A stretch of DNA of 64,000 nt, taken from the NCBI GenBank assembly GCA_030549495.1, contig JAUIRK010000036.1, positions 124,001 through 188,000 on the forward strand, in the 5' to 3' direction. The notes beneath the pieces were generated by a model that did not search any database, was not told where the DNA came from, and saw nothing but the letters and a program-made list of their open reading frames with translations. The stretch is from Nectonema munidae (taxonomy: Eukaryota; Nematomorpha; Nectonematoida; Nectonematidae). Shown here piece by piece: positions 29,601 to 45,700 of the stretch; position 1 is the stretch's first letter, and each line of letters begins with the position of its first letter. The translations under genes were made by a program, and so were the position numbers.

Positions 29601-32451
29601 TTGAGCATGAGGGAAATCGTCTTATGAAAATTATGAGGCGAATTATTTTATGAAAATAATGGGGCAAATTGTTTTATGAAAATAGTTAGGCGAATTGTCC
29701 ATGAGACAAAATGTCTTATGAAAATAATGGGGCGAATTGTTTTATAAAATGAATGGGGCGAAATGTATGAGGACCTTTTAAAGGATTGCTTGAATATTTA
29801 GTCTCCCGTGGTATTTCCAGACCACTATTTTTGAAAATTGCAACAAAAAAATTTCGCCCCCCCCCCCAATAATTTTAAGGATGTGCGCCCCTGAGAATAA
29901 CACTTTATCTCTTAAAACTAACTGATGTAATATTGGCAGAAAAGGAAAAACCTAACAAGGCTTTATTCAGCAAAAAGAAACGATTGAAACTTTTTTCACA
30001 AAATAACATTCAAAATAAAAAACAAAAATCAGAATAGAATGAGGAAAAACTTAGGAGTTAGAATAGAAGCCAAATGCTCGCAATGATCACACCTCACTAA
30101 CTACCAAATTTTAAACTATATTTTACTAAATTTTATTATTTACACTATTTTATAAAAAGTTTAGTAGTGTACATTTAAAAAAAAGTTAAGAGTGCAAGGA
30201 GCGAAAGTAAATAAGCGCTAATGTTCATACAGCATTTCGATTTCAAAAATCTACAACAATAAAATAGGATGAACCATTATTTAGAGCAGAAGTTCTCCAC
30301 CCTATTCTCTTTGGCACATGTGTACTTGTGATACATTACTTCTGTGCCCTCAAAGCATATCTGTTGACAAAACATTTATGTTACATTGTGTATGTACACT
30401 TATATGAGAGAACGAGAGGAGGAAAGAGGTTAGAAAAGACAAGCGAAAAAATGGTAGAATCAACATCCTAGAAAAATGGATTAGTCAGGTTTTTGAGAAA
30501 ACTTTGCTAGCCTAGACAAAAACAGTTTCTATCACAACCAGCTTAGTTTATAAGCGTTGTATTTATTATTTCACGTATGTCTGATTATCCGAGTACTGCA
30601 GGCGTAAAATATTTTAAAAAACTCCGCCGTATTTCAAAAATTTTAAAAACGTGTGCCGGTTTACTGAAAGTTTGAAAAACGCGGGGCGGAATGTTGAAAA
30701 GTTAAAATGCCCTGCCATTTTGAAGTTCCTATTAATACTTGTTTACTTTTCGATATTTTCCTTATGGATGAAGTTGATAGACTGAGGATACATATAATGT
30801 GGAAGTGAACAGAATATATTTCAAAAATACTTATTTTGTAACACCTATCAATATCAAAATTTAGCCTACGGGTCGGATAAACTTTCTTCGTGGGTCCGAT
30901 CTAATTCTCGGGCTGTTGTTTGGTGATCTCTGGCTTAGATGAATCTTAGAACATATGAATTGGAGATGTCCAGTTTAAAGTTAATGAGAGCATAGTATAC
31001 TCTGATTGTAATCTCTTTTTGGATTTAGCCGCTCCAAAATAAATTTTCTGGTTACGGGCTTGTCTGTGTGCGAGTGTGTCTATGTGATATTGTATGTATC
31101 AGTAAGTTTTTATGGGTGCTTTATTCACAAAAATTTGTAACATATAATATTCCTTACAAGCTCTTATAATTTTGCGCTTCTACTATAAAAGCGTTGAAAA
31201 CCTTGATTTAGAGTATGTTTAAGGCAGGTTTTGCCAAACGGATCGATATGAAGTATTTTGAGGGTATGCATTTTATTCTTCGGGACAAGAAAAAGTAGTT
31301 TTCTTCTTTTAAAAAAAAATAAAAAAAAATTTTTTAATTTTAAAATTAAAAAGTAGTCAGCCGGAACAAACGTCGGTTTTTTTGAGAACAGAATTCTCAA
31401 AATCCTATGGCCAACATTTTGCTTCGATAATAATTCGCCATTTTTTTCTTGAACCAATTGTGACGGAAGAACTCGGCTTGACTAGAGTAGTCAAACTTTT
31501 TTATTTTAAATCTGACTTGTTTTGATTGAAATTACGTGCAATTGTAAGCTCATCTTAGTTCCTTGAATCCACAAAATTTTATTGATTAATTTAGATGAAG
31601 CACCAGTCTTAAACATAAGCTACAAACCACAAAAGATCAGTCCTAATTCCGAATGCACTGTTCGCTATTTATTTCATCAGAAGATTCGAGATGCGTACAT
31701 CAATCCGCAGTTCGTTTCTGATGTGATGAAGCCTCTTAAAATTGATAGCATCATGGACCAAGAAGTAAGCATTTTTGCAATAACCAATTCTATATGCGAA
31801 ACTGTTTGATTCATACATTAATTTCTTCTTAATCAGCATTAGTCGAATGAATTAACAACACTTTGAGAATTAGTGTGACATCGATGTACCCAGAAATGAT
31901 ACATAGAAATTATATAACGAAATGATATATTGATTGAGATATATGAAGAATATGTGTATTATACAGAAGTGTGAAGTCAAATGGGCTGAAGAATTGATTG
32001 ATTGATTACTATTTTGAATATTTAGGTGAAAAACTTGTCTGGTGGAGAACTGCAAAGGGTGGCGATTGTTCTGTGCTTGGGCAAGCATGCAGATGTGTAT
32101 TTGATCGACGAGCCGTCTGCATATCTCGACTCCGAACAGAGAATCGTGGCTGCCAAAGTCATAAAAAGATTCATTCTTGCTGCAAAAAAGACTGCCTTCG
32201 TTGTGGAGCACGACTTTATCATGGCGACATACTTGGCGGATCGCGTGATCGTATTTTTGGGAAAGCCCGGCATTGAAACCGTTGCAAACAGTCCAGAGTC
32301 CTTGTTATCCGGCATGAACTCCTTCTTGCGCTCCCTAAACATCACATTCAGAAGAGACGCAAACAACTTTAGACCGAGAATCAATAAAATTAATTCCGTC
32401 AAAGATTTGGAACAAAAAGCCTCCGGAAATTATTTCTTCCTGGAAGACTAA
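17642..32451 (+). CDS. ABCE1: ABCE1 (RLI1), ribosome-recycling ATP-binding cassette protein, complete, ten exons
   Basis: Cytosolic Fe-S twin-ATPase that splits 80S/post-termination ribosomes with eRF1/Pelota. Exons: 17642-17777, 17842-18025, 18635-18752, 18807-18944, 19927-20183, 22781-22902, 23048-23197, 23914-24045, 31595-31764, 32026-32451. Phases match at every junction and the product is 610 aa (human 599). Ferredoxin-like domain: Cys27, 32, 36, 40 ([14 protein letters not shown]) and Cys66, 69, 72, 76 ([11 protein letters not shown]), all eight ligands kept. NBD1: Walker A GTNGIGKS at about 121-128, signature LSGGELQ 228-234, Walker [10 protein letters not shown], then [15 protein letters not shown]2: GENGTGKTT 390-398, LSGGELQ 473-479, [11 protein letters not shown] and [16 protein letters not shown]. 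It ends SGNYFFLED, as in other animals. The N-terminus has an extra Lys-rich stretch of about 12 residues. Introns are 64, 609, 54, 982, 2597, 145, 716, 7549 and 261 nt. An AATAAA lies at 32491. No inactivating change seen. Confidence 0.97.
18075..18399. mobile_element. TTAA-bounded MITE-like element in ABCE1 intron 2
   Basis: The left end TTAACCCATTTCATTCCAAG and the right end, read inward, TTAGCCCATTTCATCACATC form inverted termini at a TTAA-type site. A second TTAA at 18134 is followed by ccctttgaggaccagtgtta, a motif that recurs in diverged form in introns 7 (23403) and 9 (31852). Internal palindromes (gtgttacaccggtgttc, gtaacactagtgtcc). Non-coding. Confidence 0.55.
19006..19135 (+). repeat. 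tRNA-derived SINE, diverged copy in ABCE1 intron 4
   Basis: Begins gtgagtaaggttggttgatg and has a decayed B box (gcttcgatccagcatc), ending aataaggtacctttaccttt like the other copies. Opposite orientation to the copy at 19681-19827 in the same intron. Confidence 0.65.
19681..19827 (-). repeat. tRNA-derived SINE in ABCE1 intron 4
   Basis: Full-length copy read on the minus strand, from gttggttagatactgggttt through GGTTCGATCCCGCATC to the tail that on the plus strand starts ggtaaaggtaccgcgggatg. Very close to the copy at 16301-16447. Confidence 0.8.
20184..22780. other. ABCE1 intron 5, no nested gene seen
   Basis: 2.6 kb of AT-rich DNA. The only features I can name are a (GAT)n microsatellite at 22426-22449 and, around 21160-21240, a tract (gaccgactccaactctcc-like) similar to GGAGTCGG-type repeats at 1262, 45975 and 63985. 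No convincing coding frame. Confidence 0.45.
23403..23640. mobile_element. diverged TTAA-type repeat in ABCE1 intron 7
   Basis: Starts TTAACGCTTTAAACACCAGT and continues gttatatcggtatccc, recognisably related to the element at 18134 (TTAACCCTTTGAGGACCAGT, gttacaccggtgttcc). Right end not defined. Confidence 0.4.
24203..25838 (-). pseudogene. unnamed multicopy zinc-finger protein, copy 1 (frameshifted) in ABCE1 intron 8
   Basis: About 510 residues on the minus strand. N-terminal Cys module (25838-25524): [27 protein letters not shown], then [11 protein letters not shown]. After a 1-nt frameshift near 25530 the text continues [20 protein letters not shown], and another shift near 25440 leads to a long frame (25396-24314). 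That frame has [40 protein letters not shown] (a second Cys/His site) and [19 protein letters not shown]. The end is damaged: part of the EEQGERF block is missing, with a TAA before [22 protein letters not shown] second copy lies at 50161-51772. I know similar uncharacterised proteins in many copies from insects and other invertebrates, which suggests a mobile element; no transposase motif is certain. Antisense to ABCE1. Confidence 0.75.
26915..27117. mobile_element. 203-bp hAT-like MITE
   Basis: Ends CAGTGACGTAGCTAG and, inward from the right, CAGTGGTGTAACCAG. The 8-bp target duplication is CTTCTCTC/CTTCTATC (7 of 8). Copy 1 of the host repeat (5341-6715) lacks it, which shows it is a separate insertion. 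Contains an 18-C run. Confidence 0.85.
27621..27941 (+). mobile_element. foldback-like element with 42-bp repeats, 321 bp
   Basis: Left end GGTCCTCGGACATTTCGC; right end, read inward, GGTCGATAGACATTTCGC. The 8-bp flanks are GTTAGTTT and GTTAGATT (7 of 8). The left half is an array of 42-bp units (gacaattcgccccattattt-tcataag ...); the right half carries the same gcgaaat/aattgt motifs in inverted orientation. No coding capacity beyond the in-frame minisatellite. Confidence 0.8.
28131..28285 (-). repeat. tRNA-derived SINE (subfamily 2), copy in composite element
   Basis: Same sequence as 6561-6710, including ggattcgatt-type B box and the cggtacatcagtgccttgtc-like tail, within copy 2 of the 1.4-kb repeat. 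Confidence 0.6.
28936..29775 (-). mobile_element. foldback-like element with inverted minisatellite clusters, 840 bp
   Basis: Termini GGTCGACAGACATTTTGCCC and, inward from the right, GGTCCTCATACATTTCGCCC. The flanking 8-mers are identical (TTTTAAAG). The left cluster (28940-29050) is a run of attcgcccc units; the right cluster (29570-29765) is a run of the inverse ggggcgaattgt / gaaaataatgg units. About 500 bp of unique AT-rich DNA separates them. No transposase. Confidence 0.85.
29902..31594. other. rest of ABCE1 intron 8
   Basis: No gene or element that I can define. A 97-codon minus-strand frame at 31164-31457 is low complexity (Phe/Lys-rich) and I do not call it a gene. Confidence 0.4.
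31852..31995. mobile_element. diverged TTAA-type repeat in ABCE1 intron 9
   Basis: Starts TTAACAACACTTTGAGAATT followed by agtgtgacatcgatgtaccc and ends gtcaaatgggctgaa, matching the start and end motifs of the 18075-18399 element. It makes up about half of this 261-nt intron. Confidence 0.45.
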
Positions 32452-32490
32452 TTCAAATAACGAAGCACTTTTATTTTCGTCTTTGTAAAT

Positions 32491-32496
32491 AATAAA
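32491..32496 (+). promoter_or_regulatory. ABCE1 polyadenylation signal
   Basis: AATAAA 40 nt downstream of the TAA stop codon. Position and sequence are canonical. Confidence 0.6.
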
Positions 32497-33160
32497 TGAA
32501 TCAAATTCTCCTATTTTAAAATCTAATAATGATGAAAATCTTGTTTCCGTATTAATATTAAAATTTTCGCTTATTCCTGGATTTTTTTGGTAAAAGGTTT
32601 TTTATAAAACTCTTTCTGAATATCATTAACATTTTAAAATATAGAAACAAAATAACAAATCTTCAAGACTCATTCAACGAATGAAGTATTAATAAAATAA
32701 GGCGAGAGATTGTGGTGAATATGCTTCAACAAAAACAATAAAAGAAAAAATGCTACCAGAGAAAATTAATGCGAAATCGACGTAAAAGAATTGACAAATG
32801 TGATTTTTAATATTAAAGTACTAATGATTTTTTGATTCATTGGCATCTTTATTTTTCAATAATTGTCTTACTCGAAAAAAGTTGTTATCGTTTTGTCGTT
32901 CATCCAAAAGTAATTTTATCGAAAAGTTGAGCTTCCTATAATCTTTCAAAGTATATCGATAGTGGTTTGGAAGTCAAGTGACCTAATCTTCATGTTTCCT
33001 GTAGTCAAGTTTTTTTTATGAATCTTTTATTTTTTTAATTAAATTTCTCAAAATTCTTCTTAAGGTAGGAGGAGATGAACTGAATAGAAATGAATGAAGA
33101 AACAAAATTAAATAGTTTCTTCCCATAATTGTAATATCTGTCTAGACTCTGAGTCTAGAG

Positions 33161-34016
33161 CAGTGGTTCTTAACCTTTAGGATATGTTTACCCCTAAATA
33201 TTATGAAAAAATTTTTTATGACCCCTATAAAATTCTTTTTGATTCAGCCGTTTAAAGTTAAAAACAAGAAAATTTACATGTTATATTTTATAATACAAAA
33301 CTTGTTAAAAGAAAGTTTAATTGAAAAACTTTATTTAAATTAATATAATCTAACAAATTCAGTATAATTTAATTCGAAGGCTAGTATTCTTTGTCAGACA
33401 AAAGTTTTTCAAAACATGTTGTAATGCTCGACAGACAGCATCTCGTGTCTGAATCAATTGCAAGCTTATTACGTGCACTTGTTTTTAAAGACATCATTGC
33501 ACAAAATCCAGTGTCGCAACAATAAGTTGAAGGTGACTATCAAAAAAATCATAGCACGTTTGGAAAGAATAGGATAAACGGTTTTCAATTTGGCCCAGAA
33601 TGATGGAAATGCTTGCTCGGAAAAATCGAGTTTTAATTGACTGTCTTCTCTTATTTGAAGAAACTCCACTTTGACAGCAACGTCAGAGTCATCAATGCTA
33701 CTTTCGCTCACTGAAAAAGGTCTGGTGATCCAAATGTCATTAGAACGGCTATTTAACTTCGGAAAATAGTTTTCAATTGCTTGATTGCAAGCAACATGTG
33801 TGAGATTTAAAATGATGTTTCATTTTAAGGGCAAAATTATTAACTGATTGCATCATACAATCAGGATTAATGAATACATCAAATAGAAATAGCTTTGCAA
33901 CTGATGGAAAGACGTTCATGAGGATACACTTTTTGATACCAAAAGTTTTTCATGACCCCTGCAAAAACTTCAAACGACCCCCAAAGGGGTCACGACCCCC
34001 AGGTTAAGAACCACTG
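33161..34016 (-). mobile_element. hAT element (856 bp) with transposase C-terminal remnant
   Basis: Ends CAGTGGTTCTTAACCTTTAG and, inward from the right, CAGTGGTTCTTAACCTGGGG. The 8-bp target duplication GTCTAGAG is at 33153-33160 and 34017-34024. On the minus strand 33711-33469 encodes EFLQIREDSQLKLDF and PSFWAKLKTVYPILSKRAM, as at the C-terminus of ZBED5/FAM200-like hAT transposases; the following LCE-type block is out of frame. Internally deleted. Confidence 0.9.
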
Positions 34017-34024
34017 GTCTAGAG

Positions 34025-35653
34025 CAAGGGTGGAGAACTTTTTTTTGGACTAAAGGCCACATTAGCACCGTACACTCAGCATAAAGGCTGCAAACAATAA
34101 ATATGTAATTTCTTATATAATAGTAATTTTTCAGCTATTGGTGACATAAATTACATTTTAATTTGCATGAAAATGTAAACAGATTACAAAGAATACATAA
34201 AAGTGTATTATTCAGTTACTTTATTAATAATCAAATAATGACATCTATGAGATTGTTTCTGTTGAACCACCATTGGAATATTTGGTTCTAACATGAATGT
34301 TTTGAGCTTTAATTGGTTTTCATCTGTCATCTGAGCCCTCAAAGCATTCTTGATTTGTCTCGTGTAAGAGAATGTTGATTCACAGAGATTTATATCATGG
34401 AGAAACACGATATCAATCAACGAGCATATTGACGGAGGCTGGAATACTCTGCGGCTCTCTTCCATTTTTGGCGCGATCTTCTTTATTATCGAAAGGCGAT
34501 TTAACAATTTTATCTTCAGAAAAGTCAAGTATCTGAGGTTGGGAAGCTAGCTTTGTTTAATTCTTTTTAAAATCATTGAATCTTTCATCATATTCCTTGT
34601 TCAGTGAATCTAAAACTGTTTGGTATTTTTCAGAAGATTGAGTCTTCTTTTATTTCATTCATTACCTTTGTTAGATCAAGAAAAGATTTCCGAAATGTTT
34701 TGACTTTTCAAGTAGTGATCGAAAAAAGACAACTTCTTCCTAAATGCCAGAATTTTTGCCACATATCGTAAATAGAGTTATTTTTACCCTGCAGAGAAAC
34801 ATTTAACTCATTCTGCTTTGACACAATATCACACAGAAAGGCGCAACATCTTGAAGGAAACTAGCATCCGATAATTCGCAATTTTGTTCATTCTCGTAAC
34901 AGAGTTCAATTATTTTCTCACGCAAAGACAACATTTTCATTAAGATTTGACATTGTAATAACCAGTGCACTTTTGAATGGTTGGGCAAATCTACACTGAT
35001 GATCTTATCGTCCAAAATGAGCGAGCATGTGTCGAAACTGGCAAGGCCTCATAGCATTGGCTCGGATAAAGTTTACTAAAAGACTGTCTTTTCTAAAATC
35101 TAACCTTTTTTCAGGCGGCGTACTTATTGTCCATAGGAGTACTATAATGCTGGTGTGCATTGTATTTCTTTACTGTTGAAATTACTGTTTCACATAGCAA
35201 GCCTTGCATTTTACCATTATTTGATCCAACAAAAATGCCAATTCTCCAGGCTCTATTTTCTTCCTTCAATGTTCTTTTTAATTTGTTTGACACAAACGCA
35301 TACAACACCCACAAACACACACATACGAATACATACTGAAACACATACCCCACAAATACATAACGACGAATAGAGAAGCTTAAAAACAACACCCAGACGC
35401 GTACAGACAGATGTACAGACAGCACTGTACTGTATTCATATGTACAGCCCTTTGATGCCACAAGATTCAACGCCGCAATTTGTTACGCTAATAGTGCTGT
35501 TTTCTATATATCATGATCCGATATTAAACTTTATAACTTCAAAAGTATATTTTTCATATTTTATATAATTTCTTATAATTTTATAGATTTTTCTTAACAG
35601 ACCACAGAAGGCCGCACTTTATAGCTCAGAAGGCCGCAGGTTCCCCATCCCTG
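34025..35653 (-). mobile_element. second hAT element (1.6 kb), GTF2IRD2/ZBED-like transposase remnant
   Basis: Ends CAAGGGTGGAGAACTTTTTT and, inward from the right, CAGGGATGGGGAACCTGCGG, with GGCC-rich subterminal motifs on both sides. Target copies are GTCTAGAG at 34017-34024 (shared with the preceding element) and GTCTAGAC at 35654-35661. Minus-strand frames at 35015-34803 (LPNHSKVHWLLQCQILMKML, LREKIIELCYENEQNCELSD) and 34528-34208 (LCESTFSYTRQIKNALRAQM-TDENQLKLKTFMLEPNI) match successive C-terminal regions of hAT transposases. Broken by frameshifts. Confidence 0.88.
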
Positions 35654-35661
35654 GTCTAGAC

Positions 35662-37192
35662 CCAAGCTTGATGACACAATGGCCGTAAAACTGATTTATT
35701 ATTAATTAAAATTTAATTTTTAAAGTTTAACGCATCCAACTAATTTTTCAATGCTCTTTTATGACCCCGATAATAACTGTCGTCGTCGAAATCAAAAGTT
35801 ATTCAAATAACAAGAATGAATTTTACAGAGAACCAAATTCAATTCCGATAATAAGTGTTGCTATATGTATCAGATGAGTTTAATTTTCTAGTTCCGTGCC
35901 TTAAATTCAATTAAAGATAACTAAAGCTAATTTATATTTTAATGGTAATGAAGAATTACAAAATTTGTTAAAATAAATATTCAAGAATACAATTAAAGAA
36001 ACTTTTTAAAGATCAATAATGAATTTCAATATAAAAGCAATCAAACAAATGTAACGCTTCCATTAAAAAAACGAGATCAATTTGACAAAAAATTTTTCCA
36101 CGAAAACAGTTTTTAGTAAAAAGACGCACCCGTAAATAAAGACTGTAAAAGAAGTAAACAGACACATGGTAGGGTAATATGATATAGATTTATTTGAGAT
36201 GTATCGGATATCCGCAAATTTTTTACATTTTCTTAACATTCCTCATCTGAAGTCATTTAAGTTTCAAACTCAGCAAATGCCAAATATTCTTCCTTTTTCT
36301 ATAAACTCATTTTTTCAGAATTTTTAGTGTTTCCAAAATTTTTATAATAACACATATACATTGGCATCTTCTCTCTAAATCTTTAAGAAGTATAAATCAG
36401 ATAAAAGTATAGATCCGCGAATACAAAGAAATATAGATTAGACATGATAGTAATGTGTACTCACTTAATTTTCTGCCAAAATCATATAAAGATGCCTTTC
36501 TGTTCTAATGTTAGATGAGTGAGTCGGAATTCATGATTATTATGAGATATACTTACGGCTTGCTCGTTGATGGTATTTCACATCATTATATTTACATTTT
36601 TTTGTTAGAGCTCTAAATCTATCTGCACTGATGAAGTATTAAAAAAAATTTCGCTACGCCACTGAATGCGAGACAAGTTTGGATTCTAAAAAGAAGGGGG
36701 TTTGATTTGGACTTCGGTAGATTAGAGTATGGTATTAAGAATACAGTGCCTTTTGCACCTTAGATGAAAGCTATTAAAAAATCTAGAAGATATTCCTGAA
36801 TCTAAGAAACAAAAATTTAAAACACTCAATTACAAATTAATACAGCATTTATTTGCAAAAAAAGATCGATGTCAATAACCGTTCACTGATTAGTTGGTGA
36901 AGGTAAGTTGAAAGTTCGACTCTACTGACTGCCTATAAATGCCACTCAGTGCAGTAGAAATCCAATATCCGAAACCAGTCTTGCAGAGTGTAAGATTAGT
37001 GATATTGATCCAATAGCAGGGCAATTAACATTGAGTAATTTATATTTACAAAGAAAATGCTAATACTTCTTAAAAATTCTTTTTTTTAACCCATTGTTCG
37101 TTGATAAACTCCTTCCTATACTTCATTGAAGAAGGAAAGATTAAATAAACTTTAAGTATTTTCAAGAAATTAAATTGTCTAGATGTCCAAAC
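35662..37192. other. intergenic, ABCE1-SUCLG2 side
   Basis: AT-rich with no frame of interest. At 36630-36656 the end motif cgctacgccactg resembles the right end of CAGTGGCGTAGC-type MITEs; no partner end found. Confidence 0.4.
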
Positions 37193-37198
37193 TTTATT
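37193..37198 (-). promoter_or_regulatory. SUCLG2 polyadenylation signal
   Basis: AATAAA on the minus strand about 97 nt beyond the SUCLG2 stop codon. Confidence 0.45.
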
Positions 37199-37294
37199 AT
37201 ATGATTTGTTTGTGTGCAAACATGTGCTTATATATATTGACGTCAAAAATCAAAATATCAACAGTCATAAAGAAGGTGAATAACGCGTGTAATT

Positions 37295-42733
<5,439 letters not shown>

Positions 42734-42734
42734 C

Positions 42735-45700
42735 TAGTTGATAAAAAAAAATTAGCAATGCGATATTTCAAATAAAAATGATCAAAATTTAACCCTTTTG
42801 GGCTCGAGGCTTTGAAAATGAGCATAAAACTCCACATGTCGGTTTTCTTATAAGTATTGTGTTAAGTGCACGCCTAGTCTCCAAGGATATGAAAGATATC
42901 GTTTCTTCTCTATACTAGAAAAATTGTTACTCGAATAAGCATGAGAAGTATTTGGAGAAAATCTTGTACCGCCAAAATGACTGAACAGATCAATTTAAAG
43001 TTCGGCAAAATCGTGATCTTGTCAAGTCCTACAAGTTTTTTGCTCCAAATCTTTCACATGCATTTTCGAGTAGCAATTTTTTAGTATAAAGAAAAAATGC
43101 TACCTGCTGCTACATCTTTGGAGAGAGAGAGAGAGAAACTAAGCGCGCATTTATTTCAATAATTGATTATAAGAAAATAGATATACTAGAAAGTGGGGAG
43201 ATGCAGCGACCCCAATTTTTTCACCGATACCGATTACATTTTTAAATCTCGATACTAAGAAAGGATATAGAGAGGTTCTTTTACTCTTTATATCTCGAGT
43301 ATAAACTCTAATTTGTCTATTCGCTAGGCTGATAAAATGGCTGAGCCATAAAAATAAAAAAAAGAGAGGATACCAACATCGATGCCGATCTAATTGGTAC
43401 ACAATCTTTTAACTAGGAAAAGGATAAAGAACGAAACAATTAATCAAATTGATGATGGATTCTTGATTTTATTGCTTGAAAAATGTATTTATATGAACCC
43501 GGTGAACACTTGTCACTGTAAAATAGTTTCAGATTGAAAAACTTCTCTTTTTGCATACATACACTTTGATTTTTCATCATAGTTCTTCTTTGATTCCACA
43601 ATATTCAATTTTAAATTACAATTTTAAATTTTGGATTCCGGTTGTTGTTTAGTTCTTTCTGTGTATGAAACTCTGCAAAAAGAAAATTTATTCTGAAAAT
43701 TATTCACAACAGATGGAGCATTATAATTCTATCTGAATACAATATTGTATAATTCAATTTCTTAAAATTTACATGTACATATACATGCTGTATTTGAAAC
43801 AAAATTTCAGTAAATCAAGAAATTTTCCCGGAAGTTTCTAGCAATTTTTGCAAAAAATCACATATTTTCAAAATTATCTTCAAATGTTTACTTATTTTTC
43901 TTTGCAGGCGTTTCAGATTGTTTTGGCGAGCTATATTTTCGCAAAAATTTCGTGATTTCAGTAATTTGACAAATAAATATAAATCCAAAAACTATGTATA
44001 TATTCATACACCTGTGAAAATATTCATGTAAATGCTGAGTCAAAAGCTCCTATTCCCAATATCAAAGGCTACAGCTGTTATGCTTTCTAGCTGTCCTTGA
44101 TATCAATATCTTTTTCTCGTTCCTCGATTTTCTTGCTCCTGCTTCTTACAATCATCGACTTGTTTTTTTCGAGCAGGATAAAAAAACCAATATTTACTAT
44201 TTTTCATCAATCCAATAAATCTTCTTCTTCTTCTTCTTCTTTATTTTGAAATTATTGAAAAATTCACAGGTCTTTGAAGAAAAAAGTGAGACACAAAAAA
44301 GAAGAAATCGTATGTATGTATGTATCTTCTATAGATAAATCAATTAAGTTATAATGATTTTTGAGCTATAATCATCAATAAATGCTAGCTTTAGAGTTTA
44401 TATTCAATGCTTTTCTTGCTAAATTCTAGGAATGCAAATTTTCAAAATTGTGTCACAAATTCCTTTTACATTTTTAGAAAGCAAACCAGGCTCATCAAAT
44501 GGTTTCTTCGGTTCAAAGTTTTCACTAGAGATTTTATAGACTCACAGTGACAAGACGAAATCACAGAATCCCTATCTAAGTTCGCTTTGCTAAAGCATTC
44601 TATAAAATATAAAAATGTCTTCAACATTAACCACAGCATTAATACCAATTGAGTTCATCTATATAAATCATACTTTAGATTGAATCAGAATTTTTAAAAT
44701 TAAAGTATATTCCTAAAAACAAAAATACATGCATAAGATTTATATGATGTGTAAAAGAAGAATGTTCAAGATGAAGAAGGAAAAATGGGAATGATAATGA
44801 AGACACACAGCCAAATATCAAAATCAAAGAAAACATGCTTATGAATGAACATTATTGCAATGATTGTATTTATTTATGAGGGATCAAAAGAACCTTTACT
44901 AACAGTCATAGGCCTTTTGTATATATGTACGCTGTTGGCATATTTCATTAGAACTTTCAGGTGATTTCTTGTCATAAAATGGCCACATCACTGATATATT
45001 TAAGGACTTTTCATCATAATCATAAAATCTAACAATATCATTTAGCTAAAAAACCAAGTTTAAATTCCCATAATTCCAGTGCCCGCGCTAAGCAAAAATT
45101 TTAGAGGGGGGGGGGGGGGCTTCATTGGGGCGCTAAAACATATGATGTATTTGTCAAGCCATATCTATTATACACATTACATTTTCATGAAAGAAATTAT
45201 TATGAATGCTAGATGTTTGTCATATTTTTTTAGGGTAATGAAATTTGTTTTGGAGCAGCTTGAAAATTAGAAAATAACTCATTTTCAATATTTTTTTGGG
45301 ATTTCAAAATTTTTCATCAGAAATCTAATCACTACTGATATACTCCATTAGTTAAAATTAAGCAGATTTAAAATTGAACATCTTGATCAGAAATGTATCG
45401 GGTATTCGCAAAAAATTTTACATCCTCATCCACGGATCATTTAAGTTTCAGCGTCAGCAATTTTTAAGAAGTTTTTCTCTGTAAATTTTTAAGAAGTATG
45501 AAACTTGTGTTTGCTTGAAGTAGCAATTATGGCAACTGCATCCGTTAAAAAAACTATTCCGACATCCGCTTCCGCTATCTCTAATCTTGATTCATCAAAT
45601 CGAATCGTTTGAAAGCGATAAAAGGTACGCTGTGTTGGATACCATCTTTTTTCACTTAAAAAAGTCATTAAGTGTAAAAAAAGATATTCATATAATCATT

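Larger units (their letters stand above)
26379..29893. mobile_element. 3.5-kb composite DNA element with 15-bp TIRs in ABCE1 intron 8
   Basis: The ends are perfect inverted repeats, CAGGGGCGCACATCC on the left and GGATGTGCGCCCCTG on the right. The flanking 8-mers are AGAAAAAC and AGAATAAC (7 of 8), as for a hAT-type insertion. It contains the 1.4-kb repeat (26451-28292), a 203-bp MITE (26915-27117) and two foldback-like elements (27621-27941, 28936-29775). No transposase frame is present, so it would be non-autonomous. Poly-C/G runs flank the inner side of both ends. Confidence 0.75.

Noticed and set aside
31164-31457. 97-codon minus-strand frame in ABCE1 intron 8
   Set aside because: Phe/Lys-rich low complexity from A/T runs; no recognisable domain.
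35111-35470. 119-codon minus-strand frame in the second hAT element
   Set aside because: It overlaps a CA-rich low-complexity tract and gives Val/Cys-rich text; not a conserved protein.
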